A DNA stretch of 64,000 nt, from the NCBI GenBank assembly GCA_030141605.1, contig JAQGDQ010002376.1, forward strand, positions 44,422 to 108,421. The letters are read 5' to 3'. Origin of the DNA: Tubiluchus corallicola (Eukaryota; Priapulida; Priapulimorpha; Priapulimorphida; Tubiluchidae). Made by a program: the position numbers and the translations under genes. Below the pieces are notes generated by a model, which was not told where the DNA came from, searched no databases, and saw only the letters and a list, made by a program, of their open reading frames with translations. This document shows positions 1 through 64,000 of the stretch, one piece after another (position 1 is the first letter of the stretch; each line of letters starts with the position of its first letter).

Positions 1-183
1 GATTTGATTTGATTTAACTCTTTATTTCGAACCAAGTTCATAGAATACATAACATACAATAATTACAAGACATACAATAATTATAACACCTCCTCTCAAC
101 ACCTGCAAATTAATACATAAATAAATAAAGTAACAGTACAATCTATATATATATATACAATATCATGCGTCCAGCCTGAGTCG

Positions 184-2199
184 TCACTCATAATTTCTAC
201 CTAACACTTTCCTCCACTGGTCTCTTATGTCTGAAGTGTAAAATGCTTCACTGTTATTCAATGCGTTTATGAGAAGATTTGAGCTTTGCATTACTCTAAT
301 GTATAGACTGTATGCAGTTTTCCTATGTACTACATCAAAGTATAAAACATCGTGGTCTACTGAAATGGTCCTAGAACTATAATCATATGGGTAGTTGAAA
401 AGTTTGCGTTTTGAAATATTGTGAGCTACTTTAAGTTTGCTGAGACTGTAGTTATAAAAATGTCGCCAGGTGGCCATACCGTAGAAAGAATTACAATAAG
501 AGTTGAACAGACGAGTTTTGACATTAGGTGAACAATGATGAAATTTTCTAAGAATACGGTTCGCTCTAGTGCAAAACAGACTTCGTTGTCTGATAACATC
601 CATGTCATCTTTGTTATCACTGGTGATGATATGGCCAAGATACTTTTCTGTTTCACACGGTATAATTATTTTACCGGCTACCTCAGGTGAACTGAAATTG
701 AACCCACACATACTGGGGGGTGTAATTGTTATGAGTTTAGCCTTGTCGACGTTTATTACTATGTCATGACTATTTGCGTAATCAACATACATATCAACTA
801 AAGTTTGTAAAGCAGTGGTAGTGGATGCTAGTAAACATCCATCATCAGCAAACATAAGGTGATTTATATAAGTACCACCTATCTGACAACCTAGACCGGT
901 AGATCTGAGGTCAGAACTCAAGTCTCTGAAATATAAATTAAATAGTATGGGTGACATTTTTGCACCCTGCCGAACACCATTTGCGACTTTAAATGTGCAA
1001 GAGCAAAAATTTCCCCACCTCACAAACATGGTTTGTCGAGAGTAGTAAAAGGCTAATAATCTTATAATAATGTTAGGCATATCAGTATCGACCAGTTTTA
1101 GAAACATTTTGTAGTAATTTACCCGGTCAAAAGCTTTAGATGCATCTAAGAACAATATGTGTACTGGACTCTGGCGTTGAATGTAATAGTCAATAACTTC
1201 TTTCATGGTATACAAACACATTTCGGTACCCAGTTCATTCACGTAACCAAACTGATTTGGTGTTGATTGAATTGAGTTACCGTATCTGCTTAAAAACAAA
1301 ATTTCTAATAATTTGTTCAACACTGTGGATAGTGCTATTGGCCTATAATTATTTTTGGCTGTGATTTCCTTATTTTTGTCTTTCACAATCGGTACAATGA
1401 CAGACAGCATTAGAGAATCAGGCAAAAAACAATGTATGACACAAGCGCTTAATAAAAGTGATAATTCTATTGGCAGCATATGTGAAGCAAACCTAAAATG
1501 CTCCGATTTAATTGCATCATTTCCAGCCGATTTGTGCAGAGATAGTTTTGAAATGGCCTCTTGCACTTCTCTCACAGTGAAAGAACTCACAATACCCATA
1601 TTACTACTTAACTTCAAGTCTAATTTTGCTGCAACGTCACCGTTATTTGCAGAATTTAAAATCTTTTTATAGTGCTTCCCCCACATATCACATATAGCCT
1701 TATCGCCTGAAATTTCGTCTATTTTAGGGGGTAAAGGAATTCTTGAGTTAGTTTCCCTTTTTATCATGGCCCAAAATTCATAAGAATTACAGTTCATAAA
1801 CTTATGAGCAATTTTATCTGCGACAATTGTTTTCTCTTGGATCTTGCATTCACGTAATGCAAGCTTAAAACGTGAACGTGCCTGGCGCATTTCATCAGCA
1901 ATGAGCCCATTCCGAGGCTTGCCATTCGCACACCAATTTAAAAAACAGTGACGAAAGTGTCTGTGTTTTTCAGAAACGAATTCGTTCCAGCCAGGTATTA
2001 TTTTATCCTTTATACGTTCATGATTTTGTGACGGCTTATAACTAGGCAGCGTATTCTCAGCCGCAGAATTTAGCGCAGATATAATTGCGTCATGCATCAA
2101 AGCAAGTTGTTGTCTATGATTGGGGTTCTGACAGTGAATGTCACCACAATAAATTGCGTCGTACGGGACAACGATTCCAGATAGCAAAGACTGTGTCAT
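184..2199 (-). CDS. LINE reverse transcriptase (C-terminal part of ORF2)
   Basis: This 671-residue open frame copies LINE RNA into DNA at the cleaved target. Visible motifs in order are NNYRPIALSTVLNKLLE (finger region), FLDASKAFDRV (motif A with catalytic Asp), GVRQGAKMSPILFNLYF (motif B), HLMFADDGCLL (motif C with the FADD box) and YLGHIIT. The N-terminal 150 residues (IPYDAI-like and PGWNEFV motifs) match the linker that usually joins endonuclease and reverse transcriptase in one ORF2. The apparent ATG at 2199 is therefore not a natural start. In the same frame, the codons just upstream encode a typical linker (EYQT before the Met) until a stop near 2245. The frame itself is uninterrupted over the whole RT domain. 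Confidence 0.9.
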   Translation of the reverse strand: MTQSLLSGIVVPYDAIYCGDIHCQNPNHRQQLALMHDAIISALNSAAENTLPSYKPSQNHERIKDKIIPGWNEFVSEKHRHFRHCFLNWCANGKPRNGLIADEMRQARSRFKLALRECKIQEKTIVADKIAHKFMNCNSYEFWAMIKRETNSRIPLPPKIDEISGDKAICDMWGKHYKKILNSANNGDVAAKLDLKLSSNMGIVSSFTVREVQEAISKLSLHKSAGNDAIKSEHFRFASHMLPIELSLLLSACVIHCFLPDSLMLSVIVPIVKDKNKEITAKNNYRPIALSTVLNKLLEILFLSRYGNSIQSTPNQFGYVNELGTEMCLYTMKEVIDYYIQRQSPVHILFLDASKAFDRVNYYKMFLKLVDTDMPNIIIRLLAFYYSRQTMFVRWGNFCSCTFKVANGVRQGAKMSPILFNLYFRDLSSDLRSTGLGCQIGGTYINHLMFADDGCLLASTTTALQTLVDMYVDYANSHDIVINVDKAKLITITPPSMCGFNFSSPEVAGKIIIPCETEKYLGHIITSDNKDDMDVIRQRSLFCTRANRILRKFHHCSPNVKTRLFNSYCNSFYGMATWRHFYNYSLSKLKVAHNISKRKLFNYPYDYSSRTISVDHDVLYFDVVHRKTAYSLYIRVMQSSNLLINALNNSEAFYTSDIRDQWRKVLGRNYE

Positions 2200-4292
2200 T
2201 GTTTGGTATTCGAGGAGATGATTACTTTCAGCTTTCTCCTAGTCAACCATAAAAAAGGCACTATTGGTTTACAAGGTGTGTCCGAATCACACGACACTTG
2301 GCCATTCAAAACGTCATTTACAGTGACTGTAGCCGCACCATTAGGTGATAAAGCCATTCGATCTATATGCACGTTTAGTAGTAAGGGCATGTGATCTGAA
2401 CTTGTTAGCTCATAATTTACACAGATATCTCCAATTAAAGAGTCCATAGCCATAGTACTAATTACATATTCAAGCCATGTAGTTGAGTTGTGGGCTACAC
2501 TAACGAACGTAAATGAAGAACTTGGCATTTTCGCTACATCAGATATAATATAGTCATTAGCATTACACGTTTCACTTAGCTCCGCGTAAAACCTTTTTTG
2601 AGGATGGGAATTGAAGTCCCCGACACAACAAACATAGCTAGACTCTGTAGTTTCAATAATAGAGGTGAGAGTGCCTAGACAATGATTAAACTCATCAAAA
2701 TTATTATCAGCTTCATAGGGAAAGTAAACATTAATTAATACAAGTGGCATTAACTTATCAGGAAATGAAAGAGAAATACCCATTACTCTGCATTCGTCAT
2801 CATAGGTAAGTATTTTACTGGTAACAGGAAGAGTTTTTCGCCATAAGATAGCCAAGCCTCCTTGTGGTCTACCATCTGGTATTCCTGTAGAGAAATCGGT
2901 TGGTGAAACTCCATGTCCATAGAATTCTGGGTGAATGCAAGATAGGTGTTCTAGCTCTTGTTTAGGCAACATCGTTTCTTGCAAAAGTAGCACATCAATA
3001 GATTTGCGCAGTTCCTGTAGTACGTATTGAGACTCAGGGTGCAACACTGAATTGCAGTAATAGCTCGCTACCTTCAAGTCTGTGTTTGTGTTTGGTTGCA
3101 GTTCATTATTATTAGTATGATTAGTGGTGCTGCTGGTGGCGCCGCCACATTCCGTTTGCTGATCAAGTGTATCATTCCCTGCTTCTCTATTACCTACTGG
3201 TCTATAGCCGTCGTTTGATAATACCTTTGCTTTCTGCGTTAAAGGCTGATTCACAGTCAGTTTTGCAGCTCTAGAAGTATAGAATGGCTTCATCAGCGTG
3301 CCAACTGGCCATAACTCTGCGTTCATAATTTTATCATACTCGTCCGTACCATGACAGCTTATAACAAATGAGGAGTATGTATTAAATTTTGTCTTAAGTT
3401 GTTCCACATTAACTGTAATGTTGCACGATTCATCTACAAAACGCTGAACCTCCGTTGCGTCGGTACTAGGATCTAGACGGGTAATGAATATTCGTCGTAG
3501 TGGTTTGCTCGGTCTTAGGAATACTCCAAGGCCAGTAGCAGATCCTGTGATGACTTTCTTGGATTCTCTATTATTCACATTACGTGGGCGCCGCCGTTTT
3601 TTCACAATCGTGAATCCGTCATTGTCGTCATCAACAATCTTGTCGCTCGTTTGCTGCTTGCTCACGTTTGTAAGTTCCGTGTTCACTAGGCAGCTTCTGG
3701 TTGTTTCAGAGTAACTTTTCTTTTGTGATGAGTCTGTTTTTGAAGACACGGGAGGCACAGCTTTGGACAGATGTACTTTTAGCAGAGCATCAATCTCAGC
3801 CCTAGAAACAGAGTTTTCTTTCAGTTCTTGGAGTTCCTGTTGAACTGTTTGCAATTTCTTAACAATGACAGATGTATCAACTGATTTCAGTGTCATTGGT
3901 GGCATTTTATGGGAGTATGCTGACACAAACCTAGGTGACGGTACTGCGTCCATAATTGACCCATATTGTAAAAGCTTAAGAATGTCCATTGCATTTGCCC
4001 TTCTCTTCGAGGGACCGATCCTGTTTTTAGTGAAGTCAGGCTTTTCGGTGGCTTCTGCAGGAATAAAGTCTAAGAGTAATGCTTTTGCATCTTCACATTC
4101 TTCATCAGTGTAATGGTCATGGATGATAGTTGCAAGATCTAAATAAGTCGCACCAGCTTCAAGCTGATTTTGGGCAAAATAATTTAATTCGCTGTGTATG
4201 AGCACCAGCTTCTTGACAGGATCTGATGTTAGGAGTTGCGTGCCAATTGACCGATCCTCCCTGGAATGATGATAATTCATGTATAGAGTCAC
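2196..4292 (-). CDS. LINE ORF1 remainder fused to AP-type endonuclease
   Basis: This is a 698-residue open frame. Residues about 1-390 look like an ORF1 nucleic-acid-binding protein, with a coiled-coil-prone stretch (VIVKKLQTVQQELQELKEN), a basic patch (KKRRRPRNV) and an RRM-like segment starting RRIFITRLDPSTDATEV. From about residue 400 an exonuclease-endonuclease-phosphatase fold begins, with LLLQET (metal-binding Glu), GDFN and SSDHMPLL. The usual Asp of the SWLDHV-type motif is Glu here (TWLEYV), which may weaken nicking. The frame ends at TGA 2196-2198, overlapping the next ATG by one base pair shift. Comparison with the downstream frame suggests this is a frameshift within one original ORF2. 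Whether ORF1 and ORF2 were originally one ORF is not resolved. Confidence 0.8.
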   Translation of the reverse strand: MTLYMNYHHSREDRSIGTQLLTSDPVKKLVLIHSELNYFAQNQLEAGATYLDLATIIHDHYTDEECEDAKALLLDFIPAEATEKPDFTKNRIGPSKRRANAMDILKLLQYGSIMDAVPSPRFVSAYSHKMPPMTLKSVDTSVIVKKLQTVQQELQELKENSVSRAEIDALLKVHLSKAVPPVSSKTDSSQKKSYSETTRSCLVNTELTNVSKQQTSDKIVDDDNDGFTIVKKRRRPRNVNNRESKKVITGSATGLGVFLRPSKPLRRIFITRLDPSTDATEVQRFVDESCNITVNVEQLKTKFNTYSSFVISCHGTDEYDKIMNAELWPVGTLMKPFYTSRAAKLTVNQPLTQKAKVLSNDGYRPVGNREAGNDTLDQQTECGGATSSTTNHTNNNELQPNTNTDLKVASYYCNSVLHPESQYVLQELRKSIDVLLLQETMLPKQELEHLSCIHPEFYGHGVSPTDFSTGIPDGRPQGGLAILWRKTLPVTSKILTYDDECRVMGISLSFPDKLMPLVLINVYFPYEADNNFDEFNHCLGTLTSIIETTESSYVCCVGDFNSHPQKRFYAELSETCNANDYIISDVAKMPSSSFTFVSVAHNSTTWLEYVISTMAMDSLIGDICVNYELTSSDHMPLLLNVHIDRMALSPNGAATVTVNDVLNGQVSCDSDTPCKPIVPFLWLTRRKLKVIISSNTKQ

Positions 4293-4416
4293 TATCGTCT
4301 AGAGCTACTTTCCTGGACGTACAGCACTTTGTACAGATAGTAAGCTGCCCAAACTCTGTATGTGGTATAGCATCCGGGTATTTCCTCCTGCATAACTGAC
4401 ACGTGGATGGAGCCAT
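4159..4416 (-). CDS. LINE ORF1 N-terminus with CxxC zinc finger
   Basis: The first about 40 residues contain C6-x2-C9, H19 and C28-x2-C31, a small treble-clef or PHD-like zinc finger typical of ORF1 proteins in CR1-group LINEs. After about residue 40 the frame loses plausibility, and the 698-residue frame that overlaps it (starting at 4292) takes over. A frameshift in the overlap has most likely split one ORF1. The start at 4416 is the first ATG before the finger. Only the finger-bearing part is likely to be real. Confidence 0.6.
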   Translation of the reverse strand: MAPSTCQLCRRKYPDAIPHTEFGQLTICTKCCTSRKVALDDSDSIHELSSFQGGSVNWHATPNIRSCQEAGAHTQRIKLFCPKSA

Positions 4417-4430
4417 AGTGCTGCTTAATC

Positions 4431-6022
<1,592 letters not shown>

Positions 6023-6356
6023 TGTTGTGGAGATTCTATAGTATAGTAGACCAATCTTTTTACCTTGTAGAAGATTCGAGAACTTTCTATTCGCGATGCG
6101 CGTAGTAGTTCCTAGATTGTTCTGGTTTAGTCCATGTGCACTGATATACAAGGCGGAGCTGGCCGCGAAAGTTTATTCTCGTATTCTCAGATTAATTTCA
6201 GATTCTCAGATTATCGTATACTATTTTTTTATCACTTGACTGTGTATATTTCGCGTTCCTTTTGTGTTGTGAAATTCTCACACACTTAACCTGTTCAATT
6301 TGACAACGTGTTTTCTTGTTTTATCTACGAGCCTTTCGAGAGAAAGAAACACAACA
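6023..6356 (+). repeat. 5-prime LTR
   Basis: It starts TGTTGTGGAG and ends AAACACAACA, so it has the standard TG...CA ends with a short inverted repeat (TGTTGTG/CACAACA). It aligns along its whole length with 8454-8794 apart from scattered substitutions and a 7-bp gap after CGTTCC. Confidence 0.92.
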
Positions 6357-6360
6357 AATT

Positions 6361-6378
6361 TTGGCGCAGTCGTCAGGA
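6361..6378 (+). other. Primer-binding site of the LTR element
   Basis: TTGGCGCAGTCGTCAGG lies four bases after the 5-prime LTR, the usual place for tRNA priming of minus-strand synthesis. The TGGCGC start is common in gypsy-type elements. The primer tRNA was not identified. Confidence 0.65.
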
Positions 6379-6415
6379 TCCTTGGTGACTCAGTGGACAG
6401 TTGTTTATCTTAGCA

Positions 6416-6568
6416 ATGATGGCGGAGCAGATTGTCGACTTTATGAAGGACAGATGAATCAGCAGGCGCAGCAGATTCATATCCAGAGGGAACAGATGTA
6501 TCAGCAGGCACAGCAACACAAAGAAGATATGGACGCTATGAAGATATGGCAGAGCCTCTTTGCCGCTT
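6416..6568 (+). pseudogene. gag N-terminal remnant
   Basis: Two adjacent ATG codons (6416, 6419) start a short frame MMAEQIVDFM that ends at TGA 6455-6457. A one-base shift opens a Gln-rich, coiled-coil-like continuation (QMNQQAQQIHIQREQM). At about 6540 the sequence jumps directly into the end of the RT domain, which marks a large internal deletion. Confidence 0.6.
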
Positions 6569-7310
6569 GACCAAGAAGTCAGTTCCCTGGAAGAGGGGAG
6601 ATGAGGAGCAAGCAGCATTTGAATTGTTGAAGAATGTGCTATCCCGAGATCAAGTCCTGGTGCATTTTGACCCTGACAAGCCTGTGGGATTGGCTTGTGA
6701 TGCATCCAACATTGGAATTGGAGCTGTCCTGTTTCATCGCTATCCAGACGGTAGCGAGCGCACAATTGCCAATCTGTCCAAGACTCTCACAGCAACAGAA
6801 AGGAACTACAGCCAAATCCACAAAGAAGCCCTAGCCATCACCTTTGGCTTGCGGAAATTCTACCAGTACCTCTACGGGCATCATTTCATACTGGTGACTA
6901 ATCATAAGCCACTGACATCACTCTTTGGACCGAAGAAAGGGACGCCACGTCTTGCAGCTAATCATCTAGCTCGGTGAGCCCTGTGGCTGAACCAGTTTGA
7001 GTACACCATTGAATACCGGAAAACAGCAGATCACGGCAATGCAGATGCCCTTAGTCGCTTGCCATCTGGAGACGACAACGACTTCGACAGGAAGAAAAAT
7101 GGTGCAGACAAGGACATGGTGTGTGCCATCAAAGTTCTCAGTCTTCAAGTCAAGCCTGTGGACGCCAAAATCCTCTGGCAAGAGTCAGAGAAAGACCCAG
7201 TGCTATCTACAGTCAAGCGCGATGTCCGAGAATGGTGGCCGCCCAAGCACGCTGAGATCAACGAAGAAGTCGAAAAGTTCTGGATACTCACTCAGTATCT
7301 GCCACGGATG
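6546..7310 (+). pseudogene. pol remnant: RT end and RNase H
   Basis: The reading MAEPLCRLTKKSVPW is the classic RT tail of gypsy elements. It leads into an RNase H domain with DASNIGIGAVL (first catalytic Asp), a Glu in HKEALAI, and TNHKPL where the family has TDHKPL (catalytic Asp replaced by Asn). A TGA at 6975-6977 replaces a conserved Trp just before ALWLNQFEYTIEYR, and the frame then continues to ADALSRLPSG. The enzyme would be inactive. Confidence 0.85.
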
Positions 7311-7910
7311 CCTCATTCATGGATCAAGAGTTGTGATTCCACAGAGCGTGCAATCCAAGATCCTGGATCTACTGCATATCGGGCACTTCGGCATGGAACG
7401 CATGAAGCAGTTAGCAAGAACTGCTGTCTACTGGCCTGGTATCGATGCAGCTATCGAGAACATCAAAACAAGCCATCCAAGCCTGCAGATCACCCACGGA
7501 TGCTACCAGAGAAGCCATGGAGCCGCTTACACCTGGACCATGCCATTAACTTCATAGGTATGAACTGGCTGGTGATCACTGATGCTTACTCAAAGTATGC
7601 ATGCATTCACCATAAGTCTTCCATGTCCACTAGAGCCACTCTAGATCTGCTGGAAGAGGACTTTGTTCACTTCAGATTCCCTCACACGTTGGTTACAGAC
7701 AATGCATCAACCTTCATGTCTGAAGAGTTCCATGCAAAGAATGTGGGATCACACATCTCACAGGAGCATCATACCATCCAGCTACCAAGGGAGCAGCAAA
7801 ATGCTTGGTGTAGACGTTCAAGCAAGCACTCAGGAAGTCTTCTCTGCCCCCAAAGCGAGCTCTTCAAGAGTTCCTGATGCAGTACCAGAGAACACCGACA
7901 TCCTGTGGAT
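7300..7910 (+). pseudogene. pol remnant: integrase
   Basis: After a frame change near 7310, HIGHFGMERMKQLAR and YWPGID give part of an integrase zinc-binding domain. A second shift near 7480 restores the first frame, with LHLDHAINFIGMNWLVITDA (first catalytic Asp region) and HTLVTDNASTF (second Asp). The third acidic residue region is degraded by further shifts after about 7770. Sequence to 8440 contains weak traces of the C-terminal pol region in another frame. Confidence 0.8.
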
Positions 7911-8439
7911 TCTCTCCGAGTGAACTCTTGATGTTTGAGCAGATACAGAAAACGATCGACTCTCTGCTACCCTCGCCAGCGCACAACCTCAGGGTAAGCA
8001 ATCCAGGCAGTCATCTCGGTCAACTCCAGACTCGGGAGGTGTCGCCAAGGTCACCAAGCAGTACAAGTCTGGGGAGCCTGTCTATGCACTGTACTATAGA
8101 CCTCGTTGAGACAGACATCCCCAATGGTACCAGCGGTCATCAAGAAGTCTCTGGGTACTCACTGCTTCAACGTCAAGGTCCTTCCTCATAGTTCAGTATG
8201 GAGATGACGCTGGAAACAGCTACGCTTCTGTGGAGGACTTTGAATCTGATGATGAGAGGGATTTTTCTTTTGAGCTTCCACCTGATCATCCAATGGAGAT
8301 CCTGGAAGAACTGTCAGAAACTCTGAAGCAGACCGGCTCTGCCTGTGCCAGAGTATGGACCGGACAACCCTAGACGATCTAAGAGAACACCCAAGCCGAG
8401 AGAGAGACTTTGTTGCTGATGCTTTAGAGGTAGCATTAG

Positions 8440-8453
8440 TTTCGGTGGGGAGG
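8440..8453 (+). other. Polypurine tract
   Basis: The purine-rich GGTGGGGAGG immediately precedes the 3-prime LTR, the position where plus-strand priming occurs. Confidence 0.6.
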
Positions 8454-8794
8454 CGTTGTGGAGACTCTGCTGTATAGTAGAACAATCTTCTTACCTTGTA
8501 GAAGATTCGAGAACTTTCTATACGCGATGCGTGTAGTAGTTTCTAGATTGTTCTGGTTTAGTCCATGTGCACTGATATACAAGGCGGAGCTGGCCGCTCA
8601 ACTTTATTCTCGTATTCTCAGATTAATGTCAGATTCTCAGATTATCGTATGCTATTTTCTTATCACTTGACTGTGTATATTTCACGTTCCTTCATACTTT
8701 TGTGTTGTGGAATTCTCACACAATAAACATGTTCAATTTGACAACGTGTTTTCTTGTTTTCTCTTCGAGCCTTCCGAGAGAAAGAAACACAACA
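8454..8794 (+). repeat. 3-prime LTR
   Basis: This is the partner of 6023-6356. Its first base is C where the other has T. It retains AATAAA at 8722-8727, which the 5-prime copy has lost, and carries an extra 7 bp near 8690. Confidence 0.92.
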
Positions 8795-9462
8795 GTTTTG
8801 TACATGAATACAGCAATATTGTACTTAATGAGATCATGAATTATTAATTGCAAGAATTTATAGTGTAAGTTACCCGCTTTGCACATCTTAAGTGTAATGC
8901 GAAAACACCTCATTTTCTAGATTTTTTACAAAAATTATAATCGTTTCATTTTAAAAAGACGATACTACTTTATAAGAAAGTTATTATAGACCCTAATACG
9001 ATTGCATTTTGAGCTGAGAAAATACTGTGGTTGCTTTAATTGTTGACTAATATCAGAAAACACCACTGGTGTTTTTGAATACCTATAATTTTTGTACTCT
9101 TTCATATGAAGTCAGTAAAAACTAAAGCTATCTGATTAATTGGACCTTCATTTGACAACATAATTACACAACGAACATTTTCTTGAACATTTTTAAATAG
9201 CAAATATTATAAAATAAAACACATAAGCTGGATGTCAATGTATTTTTTATATTGTCTTTAAATTGACTGGGACTCAGGTTGTGGCATGTAGCATATCTGA
9301 GATTGAGCAAGTTCCTATCTGACATTGCATCTCTACTGATTGCTGAGGATTAAAATTCGTATAAAAATGATTTGGGTTCATTTCAACTGATGGTTTGAAT
9401 GTTGGCAGGTAATTCTGACTCTAGTTTGATAAAACAAAAGTAAAAATGGATTTTTTTTACAG
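8795..9462. other. Intron sequence upstream of the first recognised exon
   Basis: No further coding exon is visible. The missing first trefoil and membrane anchor of the glucosidase must lie left of this window, or in poorly conserved exons not recognised here. Confidence 0.4.
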
Positions 9463-63745
<54,283 letters not shown>

Positions 63746-64000
63746 GTAGGAATTTGTACGTATGTACTATATGTACATGTAAAATGCACACAAGTATGGC
63801 AAGTTAGTAAAACTGATAAGTTATTCGAATCACAGAATTTTAAAAGCTGCTGCCAATTTAAAACTTTAGCTAATTATGTGTTTTAATATTTTCTGTGTGT
63901 GTACTTGTGACTTGACACAGTGATTTTTAAATATATGCCACGGTTTACAACTTTATACAGTAAACTACGAGTAACTTGAATTCTTGCGTATCTCAAACAG

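Larger units (their letters stand above)
1..4430 (-). mobile_element. CR1-like non-LTR retrotransposon (LINE), nearly full length
   Basis: Read on the minus strand the element runs from a zinc-finger ORF1 (start at 4416) through an apurinic-type endonuclease to a reverse transcriptase that ends at 184. It finishes in a short 3-prime UTR with AATAAA (complement of 21-26) and a tail of GATTT-type pentamers at 1-15. No RNase H domain follows the reverse transcriptase. This order, together with a short tandem-repeat tail instead of poly(A), fits CR1-related LINEs. The coding region is broken by at least two frame changes (near 4160-4290 and near 2240-2255), so this copy is probably inactive. The 5-prime boundary is uncertain, and the tail may continue beyond the left edge. 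Confidence 0.88.
6023..8794 (+). mobile_element. Ty3/gypsy-type LTR retrotransposon, internally deleted
   Basis: Two direct repeats of 334 and 341 bp bound an internal region of about 2.1 kb. In order it contains a primer-binding-site-like sequence, the beginning of gag, the end of reverse transcriptase with RNase H, integrase fragments and a polypurine tract. Most of gag, protease and the catalytic RT are missing, and the remaining pol carries an in-frame stop and several frameshifts. The flanks ATTTT (6018-6022) and GTTTT (8795-8799) are a 4-of-5 target-site duplication. LTR divergence of several percent and a 7-bp indel between the LTRs indicate an old insertion. Confidence 0.9.

Overview
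The window is AT-rich DNA from an invertebrate animal. Evidence: GT-AG introns of about 0.1 to 6.8 kb, LINE, LTR, SINE and MITE-type repeats, many minisatellites, and a metazoan brush-border-type alpha-glucosidase. The species cannot be fixed from the sequence alone.

One gene dominates. From 9463 to 63745 on the + strand, 39 consecutive coding exons, plus one alternative copy of exon 2, encode a double-headed glycoside hydrolase family 31 enzyme of the sucrase-isomaltase / maltase-glucoamylase type. Catalytic unit 1 is exons 1-17, a trefoil (P-type) linker is exons 18-19, and catalytic unit 2 is exons 20-39. The chain of 1701 codons stays in frame across every junction when one exon 2 copy is used. 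The N-terminus (signal anchor, first trefoil) and the extreme C-terminus lie outside the window. Both units keep the nucleophile motif DMNEP, the acid/base GDN and the RP-flanked His region, so both are predicted to be active. Exon 2 exists twice (2a, 2b) with matching splice phases, so that using both would break the frame. This suggests mutually exclusive exons, and the two copies differ in a loop close to the active site.

Inside the 6.8-kb intron 36, on the opposite strand, lie two intact intronless rhodopsin-like GPCR genes (57543-58622 and 59740-60744), related to each other and unusual in several canonical motifs.

The left 9.4 kb is a transposon cluster. It holds a nearly full-length CR1-like LINE on the minus strand (1-4430), a GA microsatellite, and an internally deleted Ty3/gypsy-type LTR retrotransposon (6023-8794) with recognisable LTRs, primer-binding site and polypurine tract.

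The introns of the glucosidase gene hold a rich repeat load. The main items are a 2.9-kb element with about 430-450-bp terminal inverted repeats that fills intron 21, a pogo-like TIR element, a two-copy MITE family, foldback elements, a two-copy tRNA-derived SINE family, a 5S-rRNA-like relic, a mariner-type transposase relic and LINE 3-prime ends. There are also four large minisatellites, one of which (24-bp unit) has a 288-bp higher-order repeat.
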